From contig NC_079885.1 in assembly GCF_029227915.1 (NCBI RefSeq), forward strand, positions 5,272,001-5,336,000: DNA of 64,000 nt, in the 5' to 3' direction. The notes under the pieces are model-generated. The model saw nothing but the letters and a program-made list of their open reading frames with translations. It had not been told where the DNA came from and ran no database searches. The position numbers were made by a program, and so were the translations under genes. This document shows, in pieces, positions 50,001 to 63,608 of the stretch (position 1 is the first letter of the stretch; the number at the start of each line of letters is the position of its first letter). This DNA comes from Hydractinia symbiolongicarpus (taxonomy: Eukaryota > Cnidaria > Hydrozoa > Anthoathecata > Hydractiniidae).

Positions 50001-52100
50001 TACCAAATGCTCCATTTTTAAGCCTATAATAATTGATATTGTGCAATAAAAGAGCATTATTTCACTTATTGACCACCAAATGCTCAATTTTTGTATATAT
50101 AAATGTTTTAAATATCAAAAAATCCCGTCAAAATACACTATTTCACTTAGTGTCCACCAAATGCTGCATTTTGGTTTACATAAATTTTGGAGTATTAGAT
50201 TATACCGCAACATGCAATTTTTGTCTGATTGTCAACCAAATGCTGCATTTCTGTGCCTATAATTTTTAAAATTGTCTTATAACGCCACAATCTATTATCC
50301 ATTGTCCACCAAATGCTGCATTTTTGTTCATATTAATTTTATGTTATTAGATAGTGCGGCAAAATGTAGTTTTCCTCAGATTGTCTAACAAATGCTTTAA
50401 TTTTGTGCCTATAATTTTTGATTCTATGTAATGAAACCACATTTTTTTCACTTAGTGTCCACCAAATGCTGCATTTTTGTTTATATAAATTTTGAAATGT
50501 TAGATTATACCGCAACATGCAACTTTTTTCTGATTGTCCACCAAATGCTGCATTTTTATGCCTATAATTTTTAAAATTGTCTTATAACGCCGCAATGTAT
50601 CATCCATTGTCCACCAAATGCTGCATTTTTGTTGATATAAATTTTAAGTCATTAAATAGTACGGAAAATGTAATTTTCCTCTGATTGTCTACCAAATGCT
50701 CCATTTTTGAGCCTATAATAATTGATATTGTGCAATAAAAGCGCATTATTTTACTTATTGACCACCAAATGCTCAATTTTTGTATATATAGATGTTTTAA
50801 ATATCAAAAAATCCCGTCCAAATACACTATTTCACCTAGTGTCCACCAAATGCTGCATTTTGGTTTACATAAATTTTGGAGTATTAGATTCTACCAAAAC
50901 AATCAATTTTTGTCTGATTGTCCACCAAATGCTGCATTTTTGTGCCTTTTGATTCTATGTAATGAAACCACATTTTTTCACTTAGTGTCCACTAAATGCT
51001 GCATTTTTGTTCCCATAAATTTTGGAGTATTAGATTATACTGCAACATGCAATTTTTGTCTGATTGTCCACCAAATGCTGCATTTTTGTGCCTATAATTT
51101 TTAAAATTGTCTTATAACGCCACAATCTATTATCCATTGTCCACCAAATGCTGCATTTTTGTTTATATATAATTTTGAAGTAATAGATTATACCGCAACA
51201 TGCAATTTTTTTCTGATTGTCCTCCAAATGCTGCATTTTTGTGCCTTTAATTTTTGATTCTATGTAATGAAACCACATTTTTTCACTTAGTGTCCACTAA
51301 ATGCTGCATTTTTGTTTATATAAATTTTGAAATGTTAGATTATACCGCAACATGCAACTTTTTTCTGATTGTCCACCAAATGCTGCATTTTTATGCCTAT
51401 AATTTTTAAAATTGTCTTATAACGCCGCAATGTATCATCCATTGTCCACCAAATGCTGCATTTTTGTTGATATAAATTTTAAGTCATTAAATAGTACGGA
51501 AAATGTAATTTTCCTCTGATTGTCTACCAAATGCTCCTTTTTTGAGCCTATAATAATTGATATTGTGCAATAAAAGCACATTATTTCACTTATTGACCAC
51601 CAAATGCTCAATTTTTGTATATATAGATGTTTTAAATATCAAAAAATCCCGTTCAAATACACTATTTCACTTAGTGTCCACCAAATGCTGCATTTTTGTT
51701 TACATAAATTTTGTAGTATTAGATTATACCAAAACAATCAATTTTTGTCTGATTGCCCACCAAATGCTGCATTTTTGTGCCTATAATTTTTAAAATTGTC
51801 TTATAACGCCACAATCTATCATCCATTGTCCACTAAATGCTGCATTTTTGTTGATATAAATTTTAAGTTATTAGATAGTACGGCAAAATGTAATTTTCCT
51901 CAGATTGTCTACCAAATGCTTCATTTTTGTCCCTATAGTTTTTGATTCTATGTAATAAAACCACATTTTTACTTAGTGTCCACCAAATGCTGCAGTTTTG
52001 TTCATATAAATTTTAAAATGTTAGATAATACGGCATAATATAATTTTCCTCTGATTGTCTACCAAAGGCTCCATTTTTGAGCCTATACTTTCTGACACAT
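47031..52100. repeat. CATTTGGTRGACA array, right arm (expanded)
   Basis: Same units as the left array, seen here as TGTCCACCAAATGCTGCATT. It is about 5.1 kb against 3 kb on the left. Higher-order spacing is close to 690 and 1357 bases. Confidence 0.9.
47878..50591. repeat. Tandem duplication of a 1,357-base higher-order unit
   Basis: Block 47878-49234 is repeated as 49235-50591. Frame starts and ends recur at exactly 1,357 bases (48223/49580, 48676/50033, 48723/50080), with only isolated differences such as GCGCATT against GAGCATT at 50049-50055. The near-identity marks it as recent compared with the arms. Confidence 0.85.
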
Positions 52101-52846
52101 CTGACAAATTAACCATACTTATAATTTTTGACTTTGTGTAAAAATTATGGTTTTATTACACAATGTCAGAAGATTTAACCAGGAAATGTGCAAAATAAAA
52201 ACACGTAGAGCTAAAGGACTACAAACCACTCACCACAACTACCATAAGCAGCACAAACTGAAAATACTTCCTACTTTACGACACTAGGCATTAGTCCAAT
52301 TAGTGAAAAGAGTGGTGTTCTCAGCAAGAAAACAACTTACTATAATAAATCACAACTGGGAAGAGATCCCAATGCTCACTCCAATGTGTTGCCTACGAAC
52401 AGCAATAACATTATGGCTTCCTTCGAAATGTCTTCTGTACATCTAAGGTACATGAACTCCTGCACAGAGTTAATGCATAAAAAGTTAAAGAAGACTATTT
52501 TTCTTGGTTCGCTGGGGCATTATCCTTCACTAACATCAACAAGTAAAACCAATTTGAAATAGAGTGTTCGTTGCCCATTACAATTTCTCATCATTATAGT
52601 TTGTTCAATTATCGTAAGAAAAGATAACATGTACATCTTCCAATCTCCGATACCAACACAACATCATCAACCTTGAAGGAGCGTTTATAGTTCCGAATAT
52701 TTTTTCCTTGTTCTAAAATTTATAATTAGCCGTTTCGCCGTGGAAAACAATAAATGCTGTATGCATGGCTTTTTGAAAATGTGGAAATTCGACAATAACA
52801 CGCACTTATTATTCGTCTTTGTGCGCGTTTAAATTTATTTGTTGAG
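52101..52846. other. Right arm, gene-free
   Basis: Mirror of 28774-29519. Confidence 0.4.
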
Positions 52847-52972
52847 GCAATGGTGAGAAGTTCCAGATTGGCAGATATTTTTTACCTAGGCAACCGATAC
52901 TTTATTGGGAACACAAATTTGGAGTTCAGCCTAGGTGAAAATATCTGGCAATCTGGAACTTCTCACCATTGC
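52847..52972. mobile_element. Foldback MITE, right-arm copy
   Basis: Mirror of 28648-28773 (coordinate sum 81620). Confidence 0.75.
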
Positions 52973-55312
52973 TCGCTTAGTGTCTTGTTTTTTTTTCCAT
53001 TATGATGTTCTATTTTTCTGTCCATAATATTTAGTTTGAAAAGAGAGAAAACTGTCATTTAGTTAACATTTGTCAAGATCCAGTTTAAGACCGTGCTAAA
53101 ATATTAATTGTATATTACAAAAATTAGAAAGCAATTCAACGCGACAGCAAGATCTCTGTCATTTGTTACTTGTAGCTTGAAGATTTAGTATGTGGTTTAG
53201 TCTAATCCAGTTTTGACCGACAGACGGACAATGACAATTATTATAGAAACTAAACCAGTGAATCGGCGGTATATGCCAGATTGAGCGCTTTAATTAAAAT
53301 AACTCCAATGATATAAGCAATAGACTGTGGCTACGCCTTTAAACTAAAGCAGTGACAAAACAGTTTTATTAAGTTTAATTTTTAAAAATTAATAGACACT
53401 GACCGTATTTTTATATTTATTCTCTTTGTTATATCCCAGTTTTTTTAAAAGTATTTAACAGTAAAATGGATAAAATATTTGGGATCCTCACCAAAATTAT
53501 AATAAAGTGTGAAATTTTCAAGACAATAATGCATATAAATAATCTGTTATAGCAGTTTGTTTGATAATTTTGAAGTTACGCTCGTAAGCGTTTAAAAGTT
53601 ATGCTCGTAAGCGGTTTGACTGTGACAATAACGTCGCCAAAGCAGGAAATTTTGAATATCAAGTTACTGCATTTTAATTTACCTATACTGAGTTGTAGAT
53701 AAGAAAAATATTGGTAAATTAAAGTTTTAAAAACATGAAATTAAGAATTATTTATCGTATATATACAACCTTGTTTTTAATAAAAGCACAGGCTACGCAG
53801 CTAGTGTTGTTACTCCGTTTAGATTTATTTCGTGGAAAAGTTTGAATGTTTAAAGCCATGGCCTATTTAAATAAAAATATAAACTAGCTACGTTACAAAA
53901 TTAACTGTAGAACCTGCATTCAACAAGTTTGGTTAATAAAAAGTGAATGTATTTTAGTAGAGTTTACCATAGATAGCGCATCATTTAAAAATAATCAAAA
54001 AAGAAACAATGAAATTGGTTAGAACAACATAGTACAGTTGGCTTAGTTAGTTGAATATTTTCTGCTTCCGCATGATCAACGTTTTAAACCAAAATCTTAT
54101 ATTTGATTTGATTTTCTTAAGATTTATACATGATTTAAAAAACCGTGATGAAACGCTTAACATGTCAAATTTATCAAAAACAAATATTACAAAAGTAAAG
54201 GTCTTGAAACGTAAAAAGGTCAAAACAAGTATATATGTCCTCTTCAAATGGTTCCATAGAAGAGTTGCTTTTTCTGGACGTTTATTTAAGTAACTGAAAT
54301 GTATTAAGTTCAGTTCAAGTTGCTTAATTTATTTCTGTGACTAAAACAAAAGTGAGATCTTCGAAGCTAGTTAAAAAAATTTAGGTCAGGTTAGGTTTTT
54401 ATAAAGGCATCTTTCTGAGCTAGAAATATTTGTACTTAAAACATTAACGGCAAATTAAGTATTAAGTAGAGAGCTAAAAATTAAAAGTAGTGACGATGTC
54501 CTGACCCATCTTCCACTTTAAATTCATTTATTCAAAAACTCGCATAACGACAATGGTTAACAGTTAAAATTTGTGACCCTTTTTCAAACAACGGGCGCAC
54601 GCGCTTATAGTTAGGCTGTCCAATCTTTTAATGCTCTGGTCCACCTTTCAAGGCAGCGATCTGTTTACAAACGGGAGGACCAATCGTTAAGCTAGCCTAT
54701 ACAGAGTCTCGGAAGGATCCATAGGTGATATTGTATTTAAGCAATTTTATCGATAAATGTCCGAATAAAAAAAATAAAAAAATTACAAACTAACAATAAT
54801 TCCCTAAAGAATAAAGTAATTTAAATGCAAGTTCGATTTTTGCAGTTAAGGGGGCAATTTAACACTATTCAGTCTGGGAATATTTCAATCATGTTATGAC
54901 TAGGAAGAGTCCAATTAAATCCCATTAGGCACATAGTGTACGTCAGGAAAGGAACAAAATAGGAGCAAAACTTGTTTACTTATGTGAGCACATTTTTTGT
55001 GAAGCATGAAATACCAAATACAAAATTGCACGAAAATCCGATTTTCCAGGATTTTGGGTTAAATCCAAAAATATTAAAAATTGGATTAAGCACGTCTTCA
55101 ATATTTTCGGAATATTTTCCCTTGATAAACTAAAGTTGTGATGTAAGTTTCATGTTCTAAGGATTATCCTATCTAAGATTATCAAATTTTCCCGATTATG
55201 ATCTTAAGGGGTAGTTTTAAGTAATAGACAATATCCAAGGGTTTGAAAGGTCTTAGACCTAACAAAATAGCATGTGATTGCCTAACAGATAAATATAAAA
55301 AGACTCAATAAG
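52973..55312. other. Right arm, gene-free outer part
   Basis: Mirror of 26307-28647; no coding support. Confidence 0.4.
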
Positions 55313-56069
55313 TATCAGAGCAAAAACGAGTTATAAAAAAAACCCAACAGGATGGGGTGGAATACGCCCAGCATAAATGTATAAAGTATATATTTTCAAG
55401 TGGAAGCCATAAACAAATAACGGGAATGTTAATATTCTTTTTACCATGCTATAGTATTAAGACACTGTTTAGGGCGAAGTTGATTCCCATTTATAGGTAC
55501 CAGGCTTCCATGAAAGTCGAAATATATGCCGTGTCTACCAAATGATGACGCATTTGACTTTCGCATATATACAACAACCATTTTTAAAAGTGATATTTCT
55601 CAGCAGCCAAAGACCTAATAGAGTTCAAATTTTTGGTGTTAACAGAGTACTTGGTGCAGAAGAAGGAGGCATAAAAGAAAATTGCTTTTTATCAGAGCAG
55701 AAACGAGTTATTAAAAAAAACCCAACAGGATGGGGTGGAATACGCCCAGCATAAATGTATAAAGTATATATTTTTAAGTGGAAGCCATAAACAAATAACG
55801 GGAATGTTAATATTTTTTTTACCATGTTATAGTATTAAAACACTGTTTAAGGCGAAGTTGATTCCCATTTATAGGTACCAGGCTTCGATGAAAGTCGAAA
55901 TATATACCGTGTCTACCAAATGATGACGCATTTGACTTTCGCATATATACAACAACCATTTTTAAAAGTGATATTTCTCAGCAGCCAAAGACCTAATAGA
56001 GTTCAAATTTTTGGTGTTAACAGAGTACTTGGTGCAGAAGAAGGTGGCATAAAAGAAAATTGCTTTTTT
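55313..56069. repeat. 378-base tandem repeat, two copies
   Basis: Mirror of the three-copy array in the left arm; landmarks at 55357 and 55735 are 378 apart. Confidence 0.9.
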
Positions 56070-56190
56070 GTCTACCAAATGCTAAATATATATATATAAA
56101 TATTTTGGTGGACACGAAATTGTCTACCAAATGACCGTGTCTACCAAAGGTTGCATTTTTTGGCACAAATTGTCTACCAAATGCGGCCAT

Positions 56191-56673
<483 letters not shown>

Positions 56674-57725
56674 TCTCTTTAATAATAGCCGTATTCCGTC
56701 TGTCTGTCTGTGTGTCCGCGAAAGCCGCGTCCCGTAACGGAAACACGAAATTTTGTAAATTACGCGCCGATACCAAATGCGATATATTTTTACCGACTTT
56801 GTTTTGACCGCTCGCGCGTGGAATACCATTCACAACGCCTGATTCTTTAAAAAAAAACCAAGATCTTCGCGGAACAAAGGCCATTTTGATAATGGTCGTG
56901 TTTGTGGTCAGTGTGTGAGGTTTGTAGGCCTGTTTGACTTTTTTATCTTCTAAAAGCCTTATATATTTGTAATATTTGTTTTCTGTTTGTTTTCAATGTT
57001 AGGATAAATATATTGTGACGTTTTTTAGCCACGTACAGATCTTAAACGCACCAGTTTTAGGATGTTTGGCTAGGAACGAAGATTAGCTAGCTATAGCTAC
57101 TAGCTAGCTAGAGCCTCACTTATTGCTATTCTGTTTGGTATAAGAGCTTTTTATCCTAGCCAACATTTATTTTTATGTTGAGGCTGTGGCTATTTAGCTA
57201 GCTCCTTAAAAAGTGAAAGTATAAAAATGCAGTTTGGCTACAACAATATTCTTAAGCAATATATAATTTTTATGCTAAATGCAGTTAGCTAGCTAGGTAT
57301 AGCTACATATTTTATTATTTTTCTGCAAACTTTTTCTGCTGTACAACACGGTTTAACTGTACTAAGCGCTCAGCCCAGTGTCACGATTAATTTTTTAACT
57401 TTTAAAAAGACTTTTCCACAAAATAAAATAATATTGACCGATTGTTTTTGCTATGATGGAGTAACAACACTTTGTAAACTCTGTTTTTATATCAGTTATC
57501 GTTGCGGGAAAGTTATTTTTTGAAAAATATGTTACAGTCGCACACTATAATGTTGTATGCGCTTCAAATGATTAACGACATACTGTATACCTGTACTAAA
57601 GCGCTCCACCTGATCATGTGGGACAGTTCAGGGCTCTTATTAAGCGCTCCACAGAGTGTTCAATGCCGGATCACACCTTTACTTGTGGCTTAACCCGGCG
57701 TCAAAACGCCGGGTTTCCCGGCTAG
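56674..57725 (+). mobile_element. Helitron, copy 1 of a chain
   Basis: Starts TCTCTTTAATAATAGCCG and ends with hairpin stem CCCGGCGT / ACGCCGGG, then TTTCCCGGCTAG (CTAG at 57722-57725), followed by T. There is no Rep-helicase ORF, so it is non-autonomous. The 5' part matches 63609-64000. Confidence 0.75.
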
Positions 57726-58454
57726 TCTCTATAATAATAGCCGTCGTCTGTCGTCTGTCTCTGCGCAACATGGCGGAGCAAGTAGCGAGACCCGCCGAAA
57801 ATCCCTGCGGCCCTGCAGCTTTATTTCGAATCCCCGGCAGACCCCGTTTTTTTACCGGCCTTGCTTTGCCGCTCATTGTAATAAACCAATCACGAGGCTC
57901 CATTTTCACTAATGACCAATCCAAGTGCTTCGCGGCCTCAACATGCCGACGGGAGGAAACATGCTACCCCTACGAAGGCCATTTTTGGAAGTGATGGTGT
58001 GAAGTTTGTAGGTTTCCTTGCAATCCTCCTTATTTCTTCTGAGTACTTTTTATCCTATAGGATTATTTAGTTTGTTTTCACATGTTAAGGTGAATATTTC
58101 ATCACGTTTTCTAGCTACGTATAAATCTTAAACAAACCAATTTTAAGTTTTTGGCTAGCTACAAAACGTAGATTTTGAGGCAGCTAGCTATAGCTAGCTT
58201 TATTTATTCCTATACTTTTAAAGTTTTTATTCAGTTTGGTATATTATTATTTATTTTTATGTTGAAGTTGGGTCTACCTAGCTAGCTCCTCTTTTAGCTA
58301 CATCCTGCTAAAAAGTGAAAGTAGCCAAATGCAGTTTGGCTGCAAGTGAAAGTAGCCAAATGCAGTTTGGCTGCAACAGATAGATAGATAGATGTTCATA
58401 TTTTACATGGCTAGCCTCACAAATATTGAGGCATATACCCTGTCTATTATTTAC

Positions 58455-58736
58455 AGGAGGGGCCATGGCTTGATGGAGAGTCCTAGAGTATTTAATGCTC
58501 ATTTTGAGCGACGCAGACCCAATTAGGGCCCGCGCTCTACTAGACAACTCCCGGCAACATCCAACGGCCCACACAGTGTGCCATCTTCCCAATTTCCCTC
58601 ACATGGCTTGGGTTAACCCGGGGCTATGGTAACATTCACTCGCCCATGTTGAATCGCCGTCAAGAGGAATCGAACCCCGGTCTCCCGCACAGAGTACGAG
58701 AGCTATAACCACTAATCTACGGCAATTCTTAACAAT
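58455..58736 (-). mobile_element. tRNA-derived SINE inside a Helitron
   Basis: Minus-strand head from 58730 reads GCCGTAGATTAGTGGTTATA (box A) and GGGGTTCGATTCC (box B); the first five bases pair with ACGGC at the end of the head. The body contains ATTAAATACTCTAGGACTC, shared with 10589-10860. It is too degenerate in the stems for a working tRNA. Confidence 0.7.
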
Positions 58737-58829
58737 TCTTATGCTAAATGCAGTTGGCAGCGGCCACTTTTATTACTGATTTAAAAATTTATTATGCAAA
58801 ATAAAATTGCTGAGTAATTTTTTAAACTG

Positions 58830-59720
58830 AACCGGGTTAATGCCAGGCTGTTCACTGATTTCTTTTAAAACCGAAGCGATAAGGATTTTTGGAAAATGGT
58901 ATTACCCCTATGCTCATGTATGACACGATTCACCTGTTAAGCGCTCAGCCTGGTGTTAACGACGGGCTGTTTCCTGTGTTTTTATTTAAACCGTTGTGAT
59001 AAATTTTATTTGGAAAATTTTATTACGCCTGTTACTCATGTATGACACAATTTACATGTTAAGTGCTCAGCCTGGTGTTAATGACAGGCTTTTTCCCTGT
59101 TTTTATTTAATCCGTTGTGATAAAGTTTTTTTACCTGCAATAAACATTCAACCTGGTGTTAACAACAGGGTGTTTTGTGTGTTTTTTATTTAAATTGAAG
59201 TTGCGATAAGTTTTTTGGGGAAAAGGCTATTATGGTTATAACGCATGTGTGACACCATTTACCTGTACTAAGTGCTCAGTCCGGTGTCATGATTAATTTG
59301 TTAAGGTTTACTGAAACGTACTCCGCAAAATAAAATAATATTGACTATTTTCTTTTCTTATGACGGGGTAACAACAGGTTGTAAACTGTGTTTTTATTTC
59401 GGTTAAAGTTGCAGTAAAGTTATATATATATATATACATATATTTTAAAAAGTACATTACAACCGAAACACTATAATGTTGTGTGAGCTTTACTCAATTC
59501 ACGACATATTCTGCATACCTGTACTAGAGCACTCCAATTATGGAGTTTTTTTAGTTTTTTTATGGGGTAACGACTGGATTTTTCCTGTGTTTTAAGTTAA
59601 ACTGAAATTGCAGTAAAGTTTTTTATGAAAAGGGTATTATGCGTTCTCGGCCCACTGTCATGATTAAGTTTTGAACTTTTACGGAAACTTATTCCGCAAA
59701 ATAAAATAATATTGCCCAAT
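58830..59720. repeat. Degenerate tandem repeat within Helitron copy 2
   Basis: Units of roughly 80-125 bases recur around AAGYGCTCAGYCTGGTGTTA (near 58938, 59060, 59142, 59268), with TTTTTATTTAAACCGTTGTG between. Copy 1 has a single unit near 57363. Confidence 0.65.
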
Positions 59721-59991
59721 TGTTTTTGCTATGGCGGAGTAACAACTGTTTGTAAACTGTTTTAATTCAGCTTTTGTTGCGGGAAATTATTTTTTTTTAA
59801 ATATCTTACAGTCGCAACACTGCAATGGTGTGTGCCCTCCACTTGATTTACGACATACTGCATACCCGTACTAAAGCGCTCCACCTCACCGGGTCGCACA
59901 GTTTGCGGTTCTTATTAAGCGCTCCTCAAGGCGTTCAACAACAGTTACTTGTGGCTTAACCCGGCGTTTCGACGCCGGGTCTCCCGGCTAG

Positions 59992-60118
59992 TCTATATTA
60001 TAATACCCGTATACGTCTGTCACGCAAAATGGTAGCTTAGCTGCGCAATAGCGAGAAGCACGCAATGCGGTATAAAAAGGACGGGCGAACCCGTGGATTT
60101 TCCACGGGCTAACGACTA
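59992..60118 (+). mobile_element. Miniature Helitron, 127 bases, end of the chain
   Basis: Starts TCTATATTATAATACCCG right after the CTAG of copy 2, contains CGCAAAATGGTAGC and hairpin CCCGTGGATTTTCCACGGG, and ends CTAACGACTA before T. Same plan as 18879-19010. Confidence 0.65.
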
Positions 60119-61364
60119 TTTCTATAGTATTGCCAGGTTGTTTTTTCCATGTCAGGTATAACTATGGGTATTGTAATTTATTTGTACCTAAAAGCGTAGA
60201 TCAACAACTTATGGAAAAATGTTTTTTAAAGGGTGCTCTTCTTAGACAAATCGGATAAATTAACATAAATACTTTTCTGTATTATACTTCTTGAGTTTCC
60301 GAATTTAAGAATTCTACTGTAAGAGGGAAATAGATTTTTTATACAGAAAACTATTTTCTTTAATCAAATAATAATAAAAAGGCATTTCTTGATTTATTTA
60401 TTTTTTTTTGAGGGGGGGAGGATGAGGAAGATTTCTTAACCTTGCTTAACCTTGCTCTGTCAAGTTAATTCCACAAAGAAGAACCTTGAACTTATTTTCT
60501 TAGAGAAGAGAGCAACACTATACCTACTAAATATTTTTCAAGGAGTGATAAACCTACAATACTAATATGAACCTGAAAATACAAATCGAAAAAATAAAAA
60601 AAATTGTGATTACTAAGTACACTGGGTTGAGCCAAAAATATGTTTATTAGTAATGTATACTAAACGCAATGGTTAAAGCATATTAGCAGGGGAGTGTGAC
60701 AATAATAACAATACATAGCTGTACACCACATCATCTGTGTGTGGATAGCTAGCTATAACATCCTATATACATAATCTCTACCTAGTAGGATGAAAAGCTT
60801 GGTAACTTTTTTTAGGAAAATAATTATAACCTATATAATTTTAATATATATAAATTATAATTACAAAAGTTATATGAAGTTTCAGTACACTAGGTCAACA
60901 TTTATAACTTACAGTATAGAATATATAAACTTTTTGTAGGAGTAAGAAACAAGAAGTTTGTTGGCTAGCTAGCTATAGCTAGCTAACATTAAAGTTGCCA
61001 TAAATACACACTCAATATCAATATTATTCACAATTTTTGTCACATATAACTACTAATACCCTCAATATACTTTTATCTGCTACGATCCTTTCAATATGGC
61101 AGTTGGAAATTATAAAACCAACATTTGTTGATAACTAAGTTCAGTACAGCTAGTAAACAACTTTGCGTCCTGAACTTTATCTAAACTAACCTCGTTTTCA
61201 TGCAATGTTTTGATTTTTTGCCACCACGGCTAATCATAAAAAGGCGATATTGAAATAGGTCTATATGAGAAATGGGATAAGAAATACAAACGCAGTTAGT
61301 AACACATTTACGAAATACAACCTTGTTTCATTAAAATATATTTTCAGTGCTATTTGATACACAT
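60119..61364. other. Gene-free stretch downstream of BOP1
   Basis: AT-rich with GCTAGCTA patches (60961-60985). An inverted copy of the dispersed repeat of 13029 and 24487 lies at about 61185-61265. No AATAAA was seen close after the BOP1 stop. Confidence 0.45.
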
Positions 61365-63193
61365 TCAGGTAAATAAACGTATTGTTTTGTCTGCACCAGC
61401 AGTGAATATCCATGGTTGATGTGGATGAAACACACAGTCAATCGCACCTACAAAAAAGAAGTATTTATCAAGGAGGATTTCTAGCTAACCATTTAAAAGA
61501 TAGTTTTCTCATTTTTTATGTTTCACTTTATTTTGATTTAACATTTTTTCTCATTTTCGGGGTGTTTTAAAATTGTTACACCCCAAAACTTTCGCTATTT
61601 TTGAAAGTGTTTAAGCAAAGGAACTCTTTGCATTTCCCCCTAATAGCGCAAAAGCTTAGAGTTTTCCTTTAACGAGCAGAAATCAATTTTCATTATGCTT
61701 CAATTTTCCCACGCGAGAAATGAAATTCCCAAGGTATATGTTGCTAACAATCTTTTAGTATTTGGTTTAAGTATGTAGCTACAACACTTGCATAGACGCT
61801 AAGTTGTGATTAACTTATGTTACAGCGGAATGTAGAAACAGATGACTACACAACATCGTCGAGGGAATCGAAAGGAAACTTACCAAGTTCTTTCGTAATC
61901 TTGTGACCGCGTAATATTTTTAACGGAACAATAAGTGGATTTTGCATCAGGTCACTGAAAGATTGAAAAAAGAAGAAACAATCAGTAAATTTTATAATTT
62001 TTTTTATGGAAATGTCCATATTCAACACAAAATTTCACATTATTGAGAATCCTGTATACCGTATATTGTCGATCAAGTGCCCTGGGAATTTTTAAGTTGT
62101 TAATCTTCTGTAAGTGGGAGTGCTTATTAGAGCGGAGGGAGGGGCTTATTAATTTATTATACATAGCGTATTTTCCAAGAAACAGGGACTTATTTAGAAT
62201 CCAAGGCAATTCAAATGAAAACGAAAAACTGCAGAAAATGAAATAAAGAACAAACTTTGTTTATATCTGCTCTTTTGGTTATCCTACTAACTACTGCAAG
62301 TAGTTTTGACTAAAAATTCATAGAACACCTCTTATAAAGAACAGAAAGGGTACTTATTTAGGCAGCAGTTGATCGAAGGGGTGGTTAATCAAGGATTTAC
62401 GGTAATTGTTTTTCTTATTCGTACGTCGCCTAGTATCACGGAATAATTTCACCGCTGACATACCTGTACACAGTACCATGACAAACAATGACATTTCCGT
62501 CATCACTAGCTGACGCGAATAGTGGATAACAACGATGATATGCAACTTGACGTAAAGCTTTTTTATGATGTCTGAAATAAAGAAAATTAAACAAAAGATA
62601 AAAACCAATCACATATCTGTCACACCGACCCGTCACATATCCGTCACACCGACCCGTTACATATCCGTCATACCGACCCATCATATTTTCTTTTTTTGTT
62701 ATTTTTGATGTAATACGCTAATTATACAGTAGTAAAATCGACATTTATTACAAGAAGATAAAATAAGATTATATACACAACTCTTCTTGGTTGAAAAAAA
62801 AAATACGACAAAAAACGCTATAAGCAATAAGTGCCAGCAAGTATTACAGTTATTACAGTTTATTACAGTTAACTTTCAAGGCAATACGGTTTGCGGAAAA
62901 AGAACACAATTTGAATTACCAATACTCAACTAAAGCCGCAATATTCCGAAATCGCAAATACTTAATTTTGCGTAACTAAGTCAAATAAACTCGACTAAAA
63001 TTGCGATGACTGAAGTCGTAAATATCTGACTCAAATGTAAGCACTAAAATCAGTGGAGAAATCAGTTAAAATCTTATATACTAAGTTCGAATATTAAAGA
63101 AGAAATACCTGAGCGTTTTGTAGGGTTTGGAAGATAAATCCATATCAAACCAACACAAACGTTTATCGTAGCTACCAATTATAATATTGTCAC
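61365..63193 (-). CDS. BOP1: BOP1, C-terminal WD40 exons (partial)
   Basis: Four minus-strand exons: 63193-63109, 62571-62464, 61954-61884 and 61447-61365, with AG before each and GT after each of the first three; all phases match (1, 2, 2, 1). The 114 complete codons contain [66 protein letters not shown] and the end [10 protein letters not shown] before TGA. These are hallmark blocks of the BOP1 WD40 propeller. BOP1 joins PES1 and WDR12 in the PeBoW complex, which acts in the nucleolus in pre-rRNA processing for the 60S subunit. The sequence keeps the blocks and the normal C-terminus, so it looks functional. Upstream exons, including the BOP1NT domain, lie beyond 64000. Introns are 537, 509 and 436 bases. 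Confidence 0.95.
62610..62683. repeat. 24-base minisatellite in a BOP1 intron
   Basis: Three copies of CACATATCCGTCACACCGAC plus CCGT with small changes, just upstream of the exon at 62571. Confidence 0.8.
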
Positions 63194-63608
63194 CTACAAA
63201 AAAGCAACAATTAAATAAAAAACTAAGAAATACTTTCATCGCAATTAAGATCTTCTTATCATACGCAGTCATTTCTAAATTTGGAATTTTATCAAAGATC
63301 GTGATAAAAAAATTGTTTCGTTATCATTAATAATCGTTATAATCTCAAATACATAGTTAACATAAAACACGGATGTGATAAAGTTAGACTTGTATTACAT
63401 GCAACGTTAATTAGTTAGTTACATTATATCGGCAGGACGCCATCCACCATCGCCAAAATTGCAAGTTACAACAAATCCACTACACTACGCGCAATGTGCT
63501 TACTACACACGCCGATAATACAACTAGCATGTCGTGCAACGGGCACACAAAATAATGTATATTTAAAAACGGGCGAGCACTTGAATTTTTCCACGGGTTA
63601 ACGACAAG
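63194..63608. mobile_element. BOP1 intron with SINE and Helitron remnants
   Basis: Around 63470-63520 a minus-strand GCGCGTAGTGTAGTGGATT resembles the SINE head at 3771. At 63571-63608 AACGGGCGAGCACTTG, CCACGGG and TTAACGACAAG form a mini-Helitron 3' end that abuts the next Helitron. No BOP1 exon was found here. Confidence 0.4.

Larger units (their letters stand above)
57726..59991 (+). mobile_element. Helitron, copy 2 of the chain
   Basis: Begins directly after the CTAG of copy 1 (TCTCTATAATAATAGCCG) and ends with stem CCGGCGT / ACGCCGG and CTCCCGGCTAG at 59988-59991. It is longer than copy 1 because of a SINE (58455-58736) and an internal array of degenerate units around CTCAGCCTGGTGTTAA (about 58830-59720). 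No transposase ORF. Confidence 0.75.

Noticed and set aside
47100-51793. Recurring frames of 60-125 codons (ILCNKSALFHLL type) in both arrays
   Set aside because: The frames repeat only because the array units repeat. They change frame between units, and their sequence follows the motif rather than a protein pattern.
57656-57994. 112-codon frame across 57.7-58.0 kb
   Set aside because: It spans the junction of two Helitrons, so it cannot be an old gene.
58660-58735. Functional tRNA gene on the minus strand
   Set aside because: Boxes A and B are good, but stems have mismatches and a SINE body follows directly.
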